In this document: in pieces, positions 1 through 9,996 of the stretch
Numbering within the stretch: position 1 is the first letter of the stretch
Layout: every line of letters begins with the position of its first letter
NCBI GenBank assembly: GCA_934045075.1
Contig: OW203734.1
Location: 10,489,516 to 10,553,515 of the forward strand
Direction: 5' to 3'
Origin: Yponomeuta sedellus
Lineage: Eukaryota; Arthropoda; Insecta; Lepidoptera; Yponomeutidae
Length of the DNA stretch: 64,000 bases
The notes under the pieces: model-generated
The model's input: the letters and a program-made list of their open reading frames with translations, nothing else
What the model was told of the DNA's origin: nothing
The model's database searches: none
Program-made: the position numbers and the translations under genes

Positions 1-482
1 GATCTACAAAGCTATAATAAAACCAATATGGACTTACGGCATTCAACTCTGGGGCACAGCTTCGAAATCAAACAATGATATCTTGGAACGCTTTCAAACC
101 AAAACACTCAGATCCATCTTGAAAATACCGTGGTACATTTCAAACAAACTTATGTATTGGGACATTAATTTTCCAACTGTAGATCAGGAAATCAGGGAGT
201 ACAGTGAACGCTATCAGGAGCGCTTAAAGTGCCACCCTAACGTACTGGCTACTCGCCTCGTTACAGACAGAAACCAGGGTTACTCCCGGCTGCGTAGGAT
301 AAATATACTGGATCTAAATTATTAAAGAAAGAGGATGGAGGTCGATGGATCTCGCTCTGCTAGTTCTTAAATTAACGCAACGACATTTAGAACGAATCAC
401 CAGAGTTACTTATTGTAGTCATAACTACAGATTGTAATGGAGCTGACAAGAGAAAATAGAAAAAAAAAAAAGAAAAAAAAAA
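1..482 (+). mobile_element. 3' end of a jockey-like non-LTR retrotransposon
   Basis: The window opens inside a LINE. An open frame from base 2 to 325 encodes the C-terminal end of a jockey-type ORF2. It is followed by a 3' UTR of about 135 bases and an A-rich tail (about 460-482, A runs broken by one G). The coding strand is plus. The 5' part lies outside the window. The relation to the jockey element at 61.3-64.0 kb cannot be tested because the two segments do not overlap. Confidence 0.8.
2..325 (+). CDS. jockey-type ORF2 (reverse transcriptase) C-terminal fragment
   Basis: The frame reads ..KPIWTYGIQLWGTAS.. then ..LERFQTKTLRSILKIPWY.., ending ..LRRINILDLNY-stop. The WTYGIQLWG block and the LQRFQ-K-LR-I--APW block are characteristic of the region just after the reverse transcriptase domain in jockey-clade elements. 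About 107 codons are present without frameshift or stop, so this end is well preserved. The reverse transcriptase active site is upstream of base 1 and cannot be judged. The frame begins at base 2 without a start codon; the first ATG (base 83) is internal and not a real start. Activity cannot be assessed. Confidence 0.8.
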   Translation: MYKAIIKPIWTYGIQLWGTASKSNNDILERFQTKTLRSILKIPWYISNKLMYWDINFPTVDQEIREYSERYQERLKCHPNVLATRLVTDRNQGYSRLRRINILDLNY

Positions 483-1403
483 CTGAAACACTCCTAATTG
501 GAATTAATTAAAATAGGGTTTAAAGAAATCCCGAAGAAGTGAAGTCTCGCGTGGCCTTGGGCTGAGAGATGCGAGTCTCGAGTGACGCTGTTTCTGTAAT
601 TTTGTTCTAAAAAACTACGTATTTTGGACAAGACTTTTTATACGACAAAATACATCCCAATACGAAACGTATCGAGATTGAGCAGCAATTCGCATAATGA
701 CGAGATAATGACAAACGACATGCCAGATTTCAATGACACTTAACCAATTATTTAAAGGGCACAAATTAACGGTGGTTTGTGCTTCCAACTGAGAATACAA
801 AATCACAAATAAATTAGAGACTATTCAAGAAATTAGAAACTATTCAAAAGGCTATAAATTGTTTTTGAATCCAATTATAAGCACGATCGAACTTCAATAT
901 TTCCTCTATTTACAGGATAATAATACATTTGTATTAGAAAAGTCTCAATGCAATTCGGCTCGTTTATAAATAAAAACTCTACCACATTTGTACGGGAATC
1001 AACTCGAGAGACGACCTTTTAAGCGGTTATTCGTGATTGTAGGACAAACATCGAAACCTAGAAACATTCAAATTTGTATCTTAAGTGGCTTGACGAGTGC
1101 TCCAACTATGAGGGAACACCACGCATCATATTGGCCATTGCATCTACGTAATGAGATGATTTATACAGCGTACAGAGGCACCTTCACTCACACTAGGTGC
1201 GTGAAGGGACCACTCGGACGCTGCAGTGCCTAAGACATTGTTTTTTAAGGAACATACCTCGAGATACTATACCACGAGAATATATTGGAGTATTATTCAC
1301 ATCATAATAAAATACACACAAAAAAAGGACAATAACATATTTTGTTTGAGATTATATAGGTGTGTAAATTCGAAAAATTATGCTTATTTAATACTAAGAA
1401 TCT
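483..1403. other. non-coding stretch, nothing recognised
   Basis: AT-rich sequence with only short chance open frames. No splice-bounded exon, repeat family or RNA gene was recognised. Confidence 0.5.
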
Positions 1404-1785
1404 TACACTATTTTTATTTTTAATGCACTAACCCGTGCTAAGGACAATTTTAAAAACCTATTTAGAGGCTAAAAATTCCACCCATGCCGAGGCTTCGAAC
1501 CCGCGACCTCTGGCTATCCGTGCCAGCGCTCTATCCAACTGAGCCAATGGGCGACGGCATCAGTGAAATTTCGAACCTCTTTACACTATTCTCTGTATTA
1601 CGTACAGGCAGCGACATCTGGCGGAAGTAGATTGCATCACTTACAGCCCCGACTGCCTACTTTGCAGGTAGGTTTTTACATCGGAATGATATCGCTGTAC
1701 CCACATGATTATACTATTTTTTTTATTTTTAATGCACTAACCCGTGCTAAGGACAATTCTAAAAATCTTTTTGAACTATAAATTT
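1404..1785 (-). mobile_element. tRNA-derived SINE (family A), long unit plus start of a second tandem unit
   Basis: Minus-strand copy of the commonest repeat of the window. Reading the minus strand, a module of about 170 bp is followed by a tRNA-like segment (A-box-like GGCTCAGTTGG, B-box-like GGTTCGAAGCC, around 1480-1555) and a 3' part with TTTAGCCTCTAAATAGG and GCACGGGTTAGTGCATT. The phrase TAATGCACTAACCCGTGCTAAGG occurs again at about 1730, 306 bp after the first, so a second unit begins in tandem. The tRNA-like part is degenerate and is not a tRNA gene. Confidence 0.75.
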
Positions 1786-2024
1786 CGTAAACACTACACA
1801 TTATTAACTTTATTCCTGATTCATAGTTATAATTAAATAGTTAAATATTAAATAGACCAGTTAAATATTTAACTATGTATGAATATCGCGAATCATTAAT
1901 AAATACTAATTCCTGATTCACGCAGTTGATTTTTGAAGATACGAGCAATCGACGACCCGTTCCGTCTCTACTCACCATAAGCTAAGCTAGATAAGCTCTG
2001 CGAATCTGAACGAAACCTGGGATC

Positions 2025-2455
2025 CGATTCTCGCCCATTCGAATTGAAAGCGGAGACGCAAAATATTTGAAGGATTAGATATAAAGTCATTAGATATTTA
2101 TTTTCTCATTTGAATTTAATATAGCATGTCGTTCAGAATACAGATTTTGGCTGTCGCTTGACTTTTTATGTAGAATTCAAGTCGTAAGCCTTAAGAGTCG
2201 TATACGAATTATTTGTTAATGAAGTGTGAATTGGCTCCCAGGGGGCCGATTCTCGCCCATGCGAATTCAAAGCGTAGACGCAAAACATTCGAACATTTGT
2301 CGCATAAAAATAAGACAAGATAACTCTACAGAGTCATTATACATTTTATCTCATTCGAATTCAATTTAGCATGGCTTTCAGAATACAGATTTTGCCTGGC
2401 GCTCGACTTTTCGGTGGAATTCCAAGTCATAAGCCAAGCCTTAGAGTCGTATACG
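2025..2455. repeat. two diverged direct repeats of about 200 bp
   Basis: About 2025-2215 and 2244-2455 share, in the same order, CCGATTCTCGCCCAT, GAGACGCAAAA-type, AGTCATTA, TTCAGAATACAGATTTTG and AGAGTCGTATACG. They are a diverged tandem duplication. The short open frames here (for example 2371-2601) follow from repeat composition and are not believed to be genes. Confidence 0.6.
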
Positions 2456-3577
2456 TCGAAGAAATTGCTATCAGCAATAAGCCTGCCAATAGCACCTCTT
2501 CTTTTGTAACAGTTGTCTCCGTAGTTATTTTGTGGTGTGCTCAAAGGACGATTCCATTCAGTGGCCCCGGCTACATTTCGTTCATTGCTCGCTTTCGGTA
2601 ATCAACAAGCAGGGTATGAAAGATCTTTCATGTCCTCCATAAACAAGCACTGAACGTTTCAAAGCATTGGCTTTGCAATTGGCCATAGCAAATGAAGTGA
2701 AGCAAATTACTTCATTTGCATCGCATCAAATCGGGGAACGAACGTATCTCCCAACAGGTTGAGTACCTGACTGGCCTGGAGTGTTTGCAAAATGTTTAAC
2801 ACAAAAGAACCTAGATTGGACTGCTATCCAACGTCAATGTTGAGATACTTATGGGGTATTTTACGTCTAATTCTGTATTTACAAAATATAAAAAGAAACT
2901 TTTAACGCAAACTCAAAGCTTTTTTACTCACTATAAAAACTGAATGTTTATTTACAGAACGTCAAAGTTAGTTTCACAATTAATAGACTATATGGAGAAG
3001 AAGTTTTTGTTAACAGATTAATTAACAGATTTTTAAAATTAAAGTTACATTAGATTATGTCTATTGTATCGTAGCGTATCTTTAGCCTTTGCATGCACTT
3101 ACTGAGATAATTCATACATAACAAAGCACCCGAGTGGTACCTCCACTTATACTGTATGAATGAAGGTACCATACGGACGCTGCTGAGCCAGACACATTGT
3201 TTTTAAATGGGGTAGGTTTTCGCAGCACTATCCTGACAGCTTAGTCAGCCTAGCCTTCAGGAAGGACTATGCGATACGTGCAGTGCCAACCAAGCCGCGG
3301 TATGCACGATGATTTCTTTCACAGTTAGCGTGTGGTGTTGCTACTAAAAATAAGAGATGTACGTAATTTTGAAAATAAACAAACAATACATGTCCGCATT
3401 GGGAATCGAACCTGGGTAATTTAAAAATTATTTATTTTATTAATTCGTTTAACTTAGTTAACTTAGTGACTAAACAATATAATATTGTAAAACCGGGTTA
3501 ACTACAGAGAGACAAAAAAAGTTTCCACATCTAATGATTACTATTTTAACTAAAGAAGATAAATACTGGAAGAACTA
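2456..3577. other. non-coding stretch with one tRNA-like scrap
   Basis: No gene recognised. Around 3388-3418 a minus-strand B-box-like block (GGTTCGATTCC) suggests a SINE remnant. Confidence 0.4.
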
Positions 3578-3716
3578 AGGCCCAGTTTCCGAATTGAGAA
3601 TTTTGCAAAGTAAAACTTGACTGAAGTTCTGTCTCTTCGAATTTCTCAACAAAGAGCGTGACAGAACGTTACTTAAGTATTTACTTAGTGAAATTTTTAA
3701 CTCAGAAACGAGCCCC
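3578..3716. mobile_element. short MITE, same family as 32176-32504
   Basis: The ends are imperfect inverted copies: AGGCCCAGTTTCCGAATTGAG on the left against a right end reading CTCAGAAACGAGCCCC. The core TGTCTCTTCGAATTTCTCAA recurs in the copy near 32.42 kb, which shows a TTA target duplication. The exact boundary here is uncertain by a few bases. Confidence 0.5.
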
Positions 3717-5195
3717 AAAGGTAGTGGATCAGTTTTTCCCAAAATACGAGCCGATTATGAGATTTGTGCGCTCCCTATTATGCAAAAAAAGGCAGGAAAT
3801 ACCAGGAAAGTGCTGACAACCAATTTCTTATCACAAATACCTATATTTTAATATCCTACCCATACATTTACAAACCTTCTAATGTCATCTTTTAGTTCTA
3901 TCGATCTCCAGGTTGTCTGGCAGACAACACTGACTGGAATCAGATTAATTCTGTTGTCTAGCCTGATTTTTTGTTGTTGCGGTACCTATCCCGGTCTATC
4001 AGATTATGCAAAATTTTCTACGATGTTTTCTTCAGATACTTTCTACACTTAGCTATTTAAATAACGACAGTTGAAGAGAGAATTGGCAAAGCAACACACT
4101 TTCAGTAGCAGCCGTAAGAAAATTGTCATAAGTATCCAAGTGGAAGGAGTGCAGCGCGGAGGCAAATTTTCGAATGCAAATATTACTGTACACACCTAGG
4201 GAGACACATCTGTGGTAGCCCAATATAGGCTTTAGCACGTTTTATTAAGAGGCATCGGGTGGCTGTGTTTGGCCGCAGGACGGGTCGGGTGTGTTGGCGC
4301 GCTGCCCACTTCTTGCTAGACTGCAGGCATCCGGCGACGGTTTTCTAATCATTTTAATATTGCGTTGTCAGCATGAATAACAAGTACGGGTTCGCAGACA
4401 CTTTTTGGCCGGTTATGTTTGGAAACCCACTGATGGCTCACTCACTTTTCTGTGGTTGAATATTAAAGCGCTGGAACGTAGTGAAGATTCGCTGTGTACG
4501 GAAACGTAGCCAGTTAGTTGTATGGGGTTCTCGTTCCAAGTTAAAAAACTCGCTGTTTTACTTTATTGCAGGTTTAATGGACGTAAATACAAATTAAGGG
4601 TTTCAATGGGTGCAGCTCGGTGTGTTGATCGGGAAGAAGAGCGCGCAAAACCATAGACACGTTTTTGTTTCTTAAAACTAATAGATGCGTTCAGAACAAA
4701 CATCTCACAATAGCTGCGATTAAAATAAATAATTCACAACACGCTGGTTAAACGAGTAATTTTTTTTACGTCTACACTCATTCGTGGTGAGAGATGCAGG
4801 CTTTTGACCCAGTACGATATTTTCTTTGCTAGATTCCTATACCTATATCACTTAGTGGTTCAATTCGATAGATCTATGTTAACGTAGACGATGTTGACAC
4901 ATTGAAGGAAAAAATCTTTTAGTTTTGCCTTCGCAATTATTTATCTGAGAAATTCTTTGCCTTCCAATTTATTGAATTGTGATCAAATCATGCTAGAGTA
5001 TTACGAAAGAGCAAGTTTTAGAGACAGTTAAAGAGATACTTTCGAATTATATTGTGAAAGTTTCTTTGCTAGTAATTTTAGCAAAGTAATTTTCACATTT
5101 TAATGCCATTATGGATTTCCCTAAAGTAACGCCTGATTCCATACGATACTTTCGAAGCTGAGGATGATCGAAATGGGAATGGGGATGCTGGGACA
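3717..5195. other. non-coding stretch, nothing recognised
   Basis: No exon, RNA gene or repeat family recognised. The minus-strand open frame at 4053-4238 has no supporting motif. Confidence 0.4.
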
Positions 5196-5575
5196 CATGC
5201 TACATCTTGGCAATTTTGTGAAGAACATCATCGTCAATAGAAAGAAAGGTAGATTAAGACAACAGAGAAGCTATATTGGCCAAATTCTAGAACCGCGGCC
5301 CCTAGTGGATATTGAACCCAAGACCTCCATCGGGGTAATTAAAACAACGAGGCAGTCAACCAAGAATTAATATACTTGCTACATATTGGTAATTCTGTGA
5401 AGAACATCATCATCAATAGAAAGAGAGGTAGATCTACAGAGAAGCTATATTGGCCAAATTAAAGGACCCGGACCCGGACTGACGCTATTTGTACAGATGC
5501 ACAGCGGCCCTCAGTAGAAATCTAACCCACGATCTCCGGGATAATAATTAGACGAACGAGGCAATCCACCAAGAA
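5196..5575 (-). repeat. two tandem copies of a tRNA-like SINE
   Basis: About 5196-5373 and 5376-5575 share TTCTGTGAAGAACATCATC-type, CAATAGAAAGA and AGAGAAGCTATATTGGCC in order. Each is followed on the minus strand by a tRNA-like B-box segment (for example GGTCTTGGGTTCAATATCC near 5300-5325). They look like a duplicated SINE. Confidence 0.5.
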
Positions 5576-6884
5576 TTCACTAGCAAAGGCAAAAAAATAC
5601 AAATGATAAATATAATTATGATAATAATTCCTACTAATATAATTCATGTACACTTACAAACCTTTTTCATCTTTTTGTTCTATCCATCTCCAGGTTGTCT
5701 GCAAGAGATAAGTTATAGCGATTAGAACGCCAATTTTATGCGGTCAAACTTAGATATTGTGTTAGATTTTAATTGTGTTAGTTTTTTTCTCTGTTGTGTA
5801 TAATAAATAATTCTAATCTAATGATAAAAGCCGAGTACCTACAAAATATACATCATGCTCTCGATTCTCAGCTGTTTTTATTTTATTTAAATTTTTTTTT
5901 GTCCTGGACAAACTAAAACACAATAAATCAAGGAAACGGAAGCTACCACAAGACCTAGCCTACTTAAAACTAAGTCTTGTAACTAAGTTTGTGGATAACT
6001 ATAAGCCTAAAAGTAGAGGACAGTGGAACATGTTTTCCTGTAAGAGGAATTCAGCGTTGAAAGAAGACATTGTCTAACAATTTCTTTGTAAATGGGAAAA
6101 CCAGTCTTAGCAAGTCATTGCCGGGGAGTTTTTACATCGTTAGCCGTTTTTACACAACACTACAAGAGTCCCGAGAAATTGGTGCTAAGCAAACAAAGAA
6201 CTTCAAATTCACTGGCCTGCAGAACTAAGTAACGTTTTAACATTAAATTTGTTTTAAACTATAAAAGTTAAACACATACTATAAAAAAACGTTTTCAAAT
6301 TGATTCGTAAAAAAATCGATTCTTACCGGGGGTCGCCGGTGGCCTCGTCTGGGTGTATAATGTGAATATCCATATTTCTGATATTCTTGCCGGGTTACCA
6401 TAACACAGATATCCCACCAGGGTTCGGGGTCCACAACCATAACCAGGATATTCTGTATTATGGTCAGGCCTTGCCCAGGTAATGCCTAGACAGTCATTGG
6501 GACTGTCGATATGGACAATGCTTATGACTGCACAAATGAGGGTTCAATACTCTAATTTACTCAGTAAAATATGTGTCATATCTTTTATAAAATATTAAAT
6601 TGTTATTAGAGTTATTATTATTTTTAGAGTATTTAGATAGGATAGTACAGGTGCTGGGTAAGCTATCAAATATAATTGTGAGTCTAAATGGTTAACTTCA
6701 TCTGAGCACCTACCTACGTTACCACGGCCATCCGTCCCGTGTCGTACTTGTTAAGCATAAGTCGCCAGGTTTTTTTTGCGCTAGTATTGTAGACTCTAAG
6801 CTTAATAATATTTAAGGTAAATTTATCTTGTACCATTGTACCCGGTAGTGGTCGGCCTGTTGTAATGTGGATACATCATAACTT
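5576..6884. other. non-coding stretch, nothing recognised
   Basis: AT-rich DNA. No coding region, RNA gene or known repeat recognised. Confidence 0.35.
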
Positions 6885-7135
6885 TAAAAACCTATTTAGA
6901 GGCTAAAAATTCCACCCATGCCGGGATTTGAACCCGCGACCTCTGGCTATCTGTGCCAGCACTCTTTCCAACTGAGCTAATGGGCGACTCACCGGCATCA
7001 GTGAAATTTCGAACCTCTTTACAATATTCTCTGTATTACGCACAGGCAGCGACATCTGGCTGAAGTAATTTGCATCACTTGCAGCCCCGAGTACCTACTT
7101 TGCAGTTAGGTTTTACATCGGAATGATATCGCTGT
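6885..7135 (-). mobile_element. SINE family A copy
   Basis: Minus-strand copy of the family at 1404-1785: tRNA-like segment at about 6918-6990 and the upstream module ending near GGAATGATATCGCTGTAC. The B box is altered (GATTTGAACCC on the plus strand). Confidence 0.7.
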
Positions 7136-7478
7136 ACATCATAACTGTGTATATAAGTTCAGCCACTAGTAACGATCTTGTAGCATAGAAAGGGTCTAAA
7201 GATCTTGTTATTATTTTTATTCGTGTCGTCAGATGTAAAGACGTTCGGTTTGCGGCTAAGTCGTTTATTATCTCATGCATCTGTCGCAAGAAAAACTCTC
7301 GCTGTCTTTTCACTTAATGATAATGCAATTTTCAGTCCCACCTCGCATGACTGCCATCTTTCTTTGTGGCCGCTTTTTTATTTAGTCTTGATAAATGATT
7401 TGACACGAAATAAATGACGGAAACGATATTTTACTTAGGCACCGTATTTTGTTATGCTGGTATGTGAGATATATCCAT

Positions 7479-7601
7479 CCGCATCCGCATGCCCAGCGTG
7501 GGGATTATGGGCATTACCCCCCAATGATGGCACAACGTTGCGCTATGGCGCTCATTAGGGGAGGGCTATGTCCAGTAGTGGACTAATATAGTCTGAAGAA
7601 G
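7479..7601 (+). mobile_element. LINE 3' tail (family T)
   Basis: Carries GCATGCCCAGCGTGGGGATT, GGGGAGGGCTATGTCCAG and TATAGTCTGAAGAAGA, a 3' end with simple-repeat tail. The same tail occurs near 9.25, 9.88, 26.9 (inverted) and 57.0 kb, the last with a 12-bp target duplication, showing it is retroposed. The style is common in Lepidoptera. Confidence 0.6.
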
Positions 7602-7771
7602 AGATCTATCCAATACGTTGCATTAAGGTCTAGTAGAACTTAAGTGGTCAGTGACTCTAATCGGCAACACTAACCTCTTTCTTCGTAGTATGAGACCAAC
7701 TCTTAAATTGCAAACAATATCAGCTATTCCATAATCTCGCGGACACGCTATCATTGTACATTCGACGGCAT

Positions 7772-8032
7772 TATATTATTTTTAATGCACTAACCCGTGC
7801 TAAGGACAATTTTAAAAACCTATTTAGAGGCTAAAAATTCCACCCATGCTGGGATTAGACCCACGACCTCTGGCTATCCGTGCCAGCGCTCTTCCAACTG
7901 AGCTAATGGGCGACTTACTGACATTAGTGAAATTTCGAACCTCTTTACTCTCTCTGTATTACGTCGCCGCCTGTACGTAATACAGAGAGAATTGTAAAGA
8001 GGTTGTAGGTTAACTCAAAATAGGTTTTTAAA
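7772..8032 (-). mobile_element. SINE family A copy with internal inversion, bounded by a 12-bp target duplication
   Basis: Perfect 12-bp direct repeats ATTCGACGGCAT lie at 7760-7771 and 8033-8044. Between them is a minus-strand SINE (tRNA-like part near 7845-7915). It then switches abruptly at about 7966 to plus-strand SINE sequence (GCCTGTACGTAATACAGAGA.. ..AATAGGTTTTTAAA). The two arms face each other, as expected for a twin-primed insertion. Confidence 0.7.
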
Positions 8033-8179
8033 ATTCGACGGCATGTTAACCTTAACACGTTTGTTGCTAGTTCACCCTGAACGAAACTGTTTCTAGTGCA
8101 CGTAGACAAAGGTTTATGTGCTGTCGACTTTATATAATTATGACAACCCCCATCGATCAATGTGTTTAAGAGTAGGGAT

Positions 8180-8391
8180 CCATGAACATTACATACTTCG
8201 AACTTCAGAGTAATCCGATAAACACATAATATATCCTCACGCCTATCTCCCTGAGTGGTAGGCAGAGACTAGTCTCTGCCTACGGTGAGGATATACACCG
8301 TGATATATATACCGCGATATATCCTAACACATAATATGTCCTCACTCCTGTGTTTATCAAATTACTCTGAAGTTCGAAGTAATGTTCATGG
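8180..8391. mobile_element. fold-back element with about 45-bp inverted ends
   Basis: The left end starts CCATGAACATTACATACTTC and the right end is its near-perfect reverse complement finishing GAAGTAATGTTCATGG; similarity extends about 45 bp inward. The middle contains a perfect 26-bp palindrome at 8258-8283 and several ATATATCCTCAC-like subrepeats. No coding capacity. It is either a MITE or a fold-back transposon. Confidence 0.65.
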
Positions 8392-8784
8392 AAACCAGTC
8401 TCTGTCTACCTCTGGAGGTTTCCACTTGCCATGATCCTGATAGAATCCAATGTAGGTGACTATATATAGGTATGTGTATGTCTAATTTTACTATTGATAA
8501 TTTTATTTCATATTTTCTATTATTTTTAGGCTTTATCTGCTTTTGATGCATGTTTTAAGTTGAATAGACAATCTTCTGCATAGGACAATGATTTAATGAA
8601 GGCTTAAAAAGAATCGACAGTATTAAAGTGCGTAAAGTTCGAATTATTTAATAATATCCTCGATAAACTTCCCTGATATTTCAAACATTATAATAAAAAT
8701 AAAACTAATAGAACAACACAAGCTTTAACTTGGGTGTTCTAGGAATAGCGCAGTTTAGAAATAACACTGTATATTATATTCTTT

Positions 8785-9020
8785 TTAATGCACTAACCCG
8801 TTCGTTTTCGTTTTCAACCCTTGTGTGTCACCACTGCTGGGGCACGGGTCTCTTCCTGCATCGCAGGAAGGTTAGGCCATACTCCACCACTAACACGTGC
8901 TAAGGACAATTTTAAAAACCTATTTAGAGGCTGAAATTCCACCCATCGAACCCGTCACCTGTTAGCCAGAGGTCGCGGGTTCGGGTCCCGGCATGGGTGG
9001 AATTTTTAGACTCTAAATAT
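8785..9020 (-). mobile_element. rearranged SINE family A copy with an inserted family X fragment
   Basis: Starts as minus-strand SINE (TAATGCACTAACCCG), is interrupted at about 8803-8890 by a family X fragment (CTTCCTGCATCGCAGGAAG, GGCCATACTCCACCA), resumes, then inverts to plus-strand tRNA-like sequence (GCCAGAGGTCGCGGGTTCGG at about 8965). It is a second example of an inverted SINE copy. Confidence 0.6.
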
Positions 9021-9246
9021 GTTTTTCATAACCCTGTACAGTTTGCAGAGTAACTTCAGCACCATCATAATCAGCCATTTGACATCCACTGCAGGATATA
9101 GGACTCCCTCGTGGTTTTCAAAGCTTCCCAGTCTTGTGTCATCCGCATCCAGCGACTCCCGCCACCGCAGAGTATAAGTATACAGATTGTGGTAATCCCA
9201 GATCGGCGTGCGTACAGGCAACGACTAATGAATATTAATGAAGCGA

Positions 9247-9565
9247 AAGAGATGTGTGGCGTCGGCCTAGAGAATAGTACCAACCCAATTCTTCCCGCGG
9301 GTGTCGTAAAAGGCGACTAAAGGACACAAACCGGGGGGTGGACAGCAGCGCCCCCTGCAGTACAATTCCACCGAACTGCGATCCCCAACCCGCATGCCCG
9401 GAGTGGGGATTATGGGCATTACCCCCTATGGTAGCACAACGTGGCGCTGTTTAGGGGAGGGCTATGTCCAGCAGTGGACTAGTATAGCCTGACGACGAAA
9501 GAGATCTGTCAGTATCCTGCCAAGTGACAGACCCTGGCGCCTACCCCCCTGTATACAGGCGTGAG
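9247..9565 (+). mobile_element. LINE 3' tail (family T) and adjoining LINE coding scrap
   Basis: 9247-9500 carries the longer form of family T (GTCGTAAAAGGCGACTAAAG, GCAGCGCCCCCTGCAGTACA, AGTATAGCCTGACGACGA). 9502-9565 holds the block GATCTGTCAG..ATACAGGCGTGAGTTTATG, seen also at 22.4, 27.7 and 59.2 kb, where it ends an open frame. Confidence 0.55.
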
Positions 9566-9566
9566 T

Positions 9567-9785
9567 TTATGTAGAATGTAACAGAACATTTACGTACAGG
9601 CACATACATTGCTTCTGGCCCCACACTAGGATACCCTGTGTCGTGGGAACCAGAAACAACGACATCACAAACATATAAACATCCAAGACTTGGGGTTTTT
9701 TTTTTGTCTCCAGGCAGGGTTTGAACCGGGGACCTTTTGCATGGTAGGCAGATACGCTACCGCTGCGCCACAAAGGCCGTCATAC
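9567..9785 (-). mobile_element. tRNA-derived SINE (family B)
   Basis: On the minus strand a tRNA-like head (TGGCGCAGCGGTAGCGTATC as A box region, GGTTCAAACCC as B box) is followed by an A run and a body with GATGTCGTTGTTTCTGGTTC and CACGACACAGGGTATCC. A plus-strand copy with the same body is at 55925-56130. Confidence 0.75.
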
Positions 9786-9875
9786 GAAGTAACTGTGTCA
9801 ATGTAGGTTGTAAACGTACACGTCAATCTATTGTATGAGTCAGGAGGCCATACAATTTCATTGGATTACATAAAC

Positions 9876-9996
9876 TGCGATCCCCAACCCGCATGCCCAG
9901 CGTGGGGATTATGGGCAATACCCCCTATGATAGCACAACGTGGCGCTCTTTATGGGAGGGCTATGTCCAGCAGTATAGCCTGACGACGACGACGAC
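9876..9996 (+). mobile_element. LINE 3' tail (family T) with (GAC)n end
   Basis: Carries GCATGCCCAGCGTGGGGATT and GGGAGGGCTATGTCCAGCAG, ending in CCTGACGACGACGACGAC. It is a truncated retroposed 3' tail. Confidence 0.6.
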
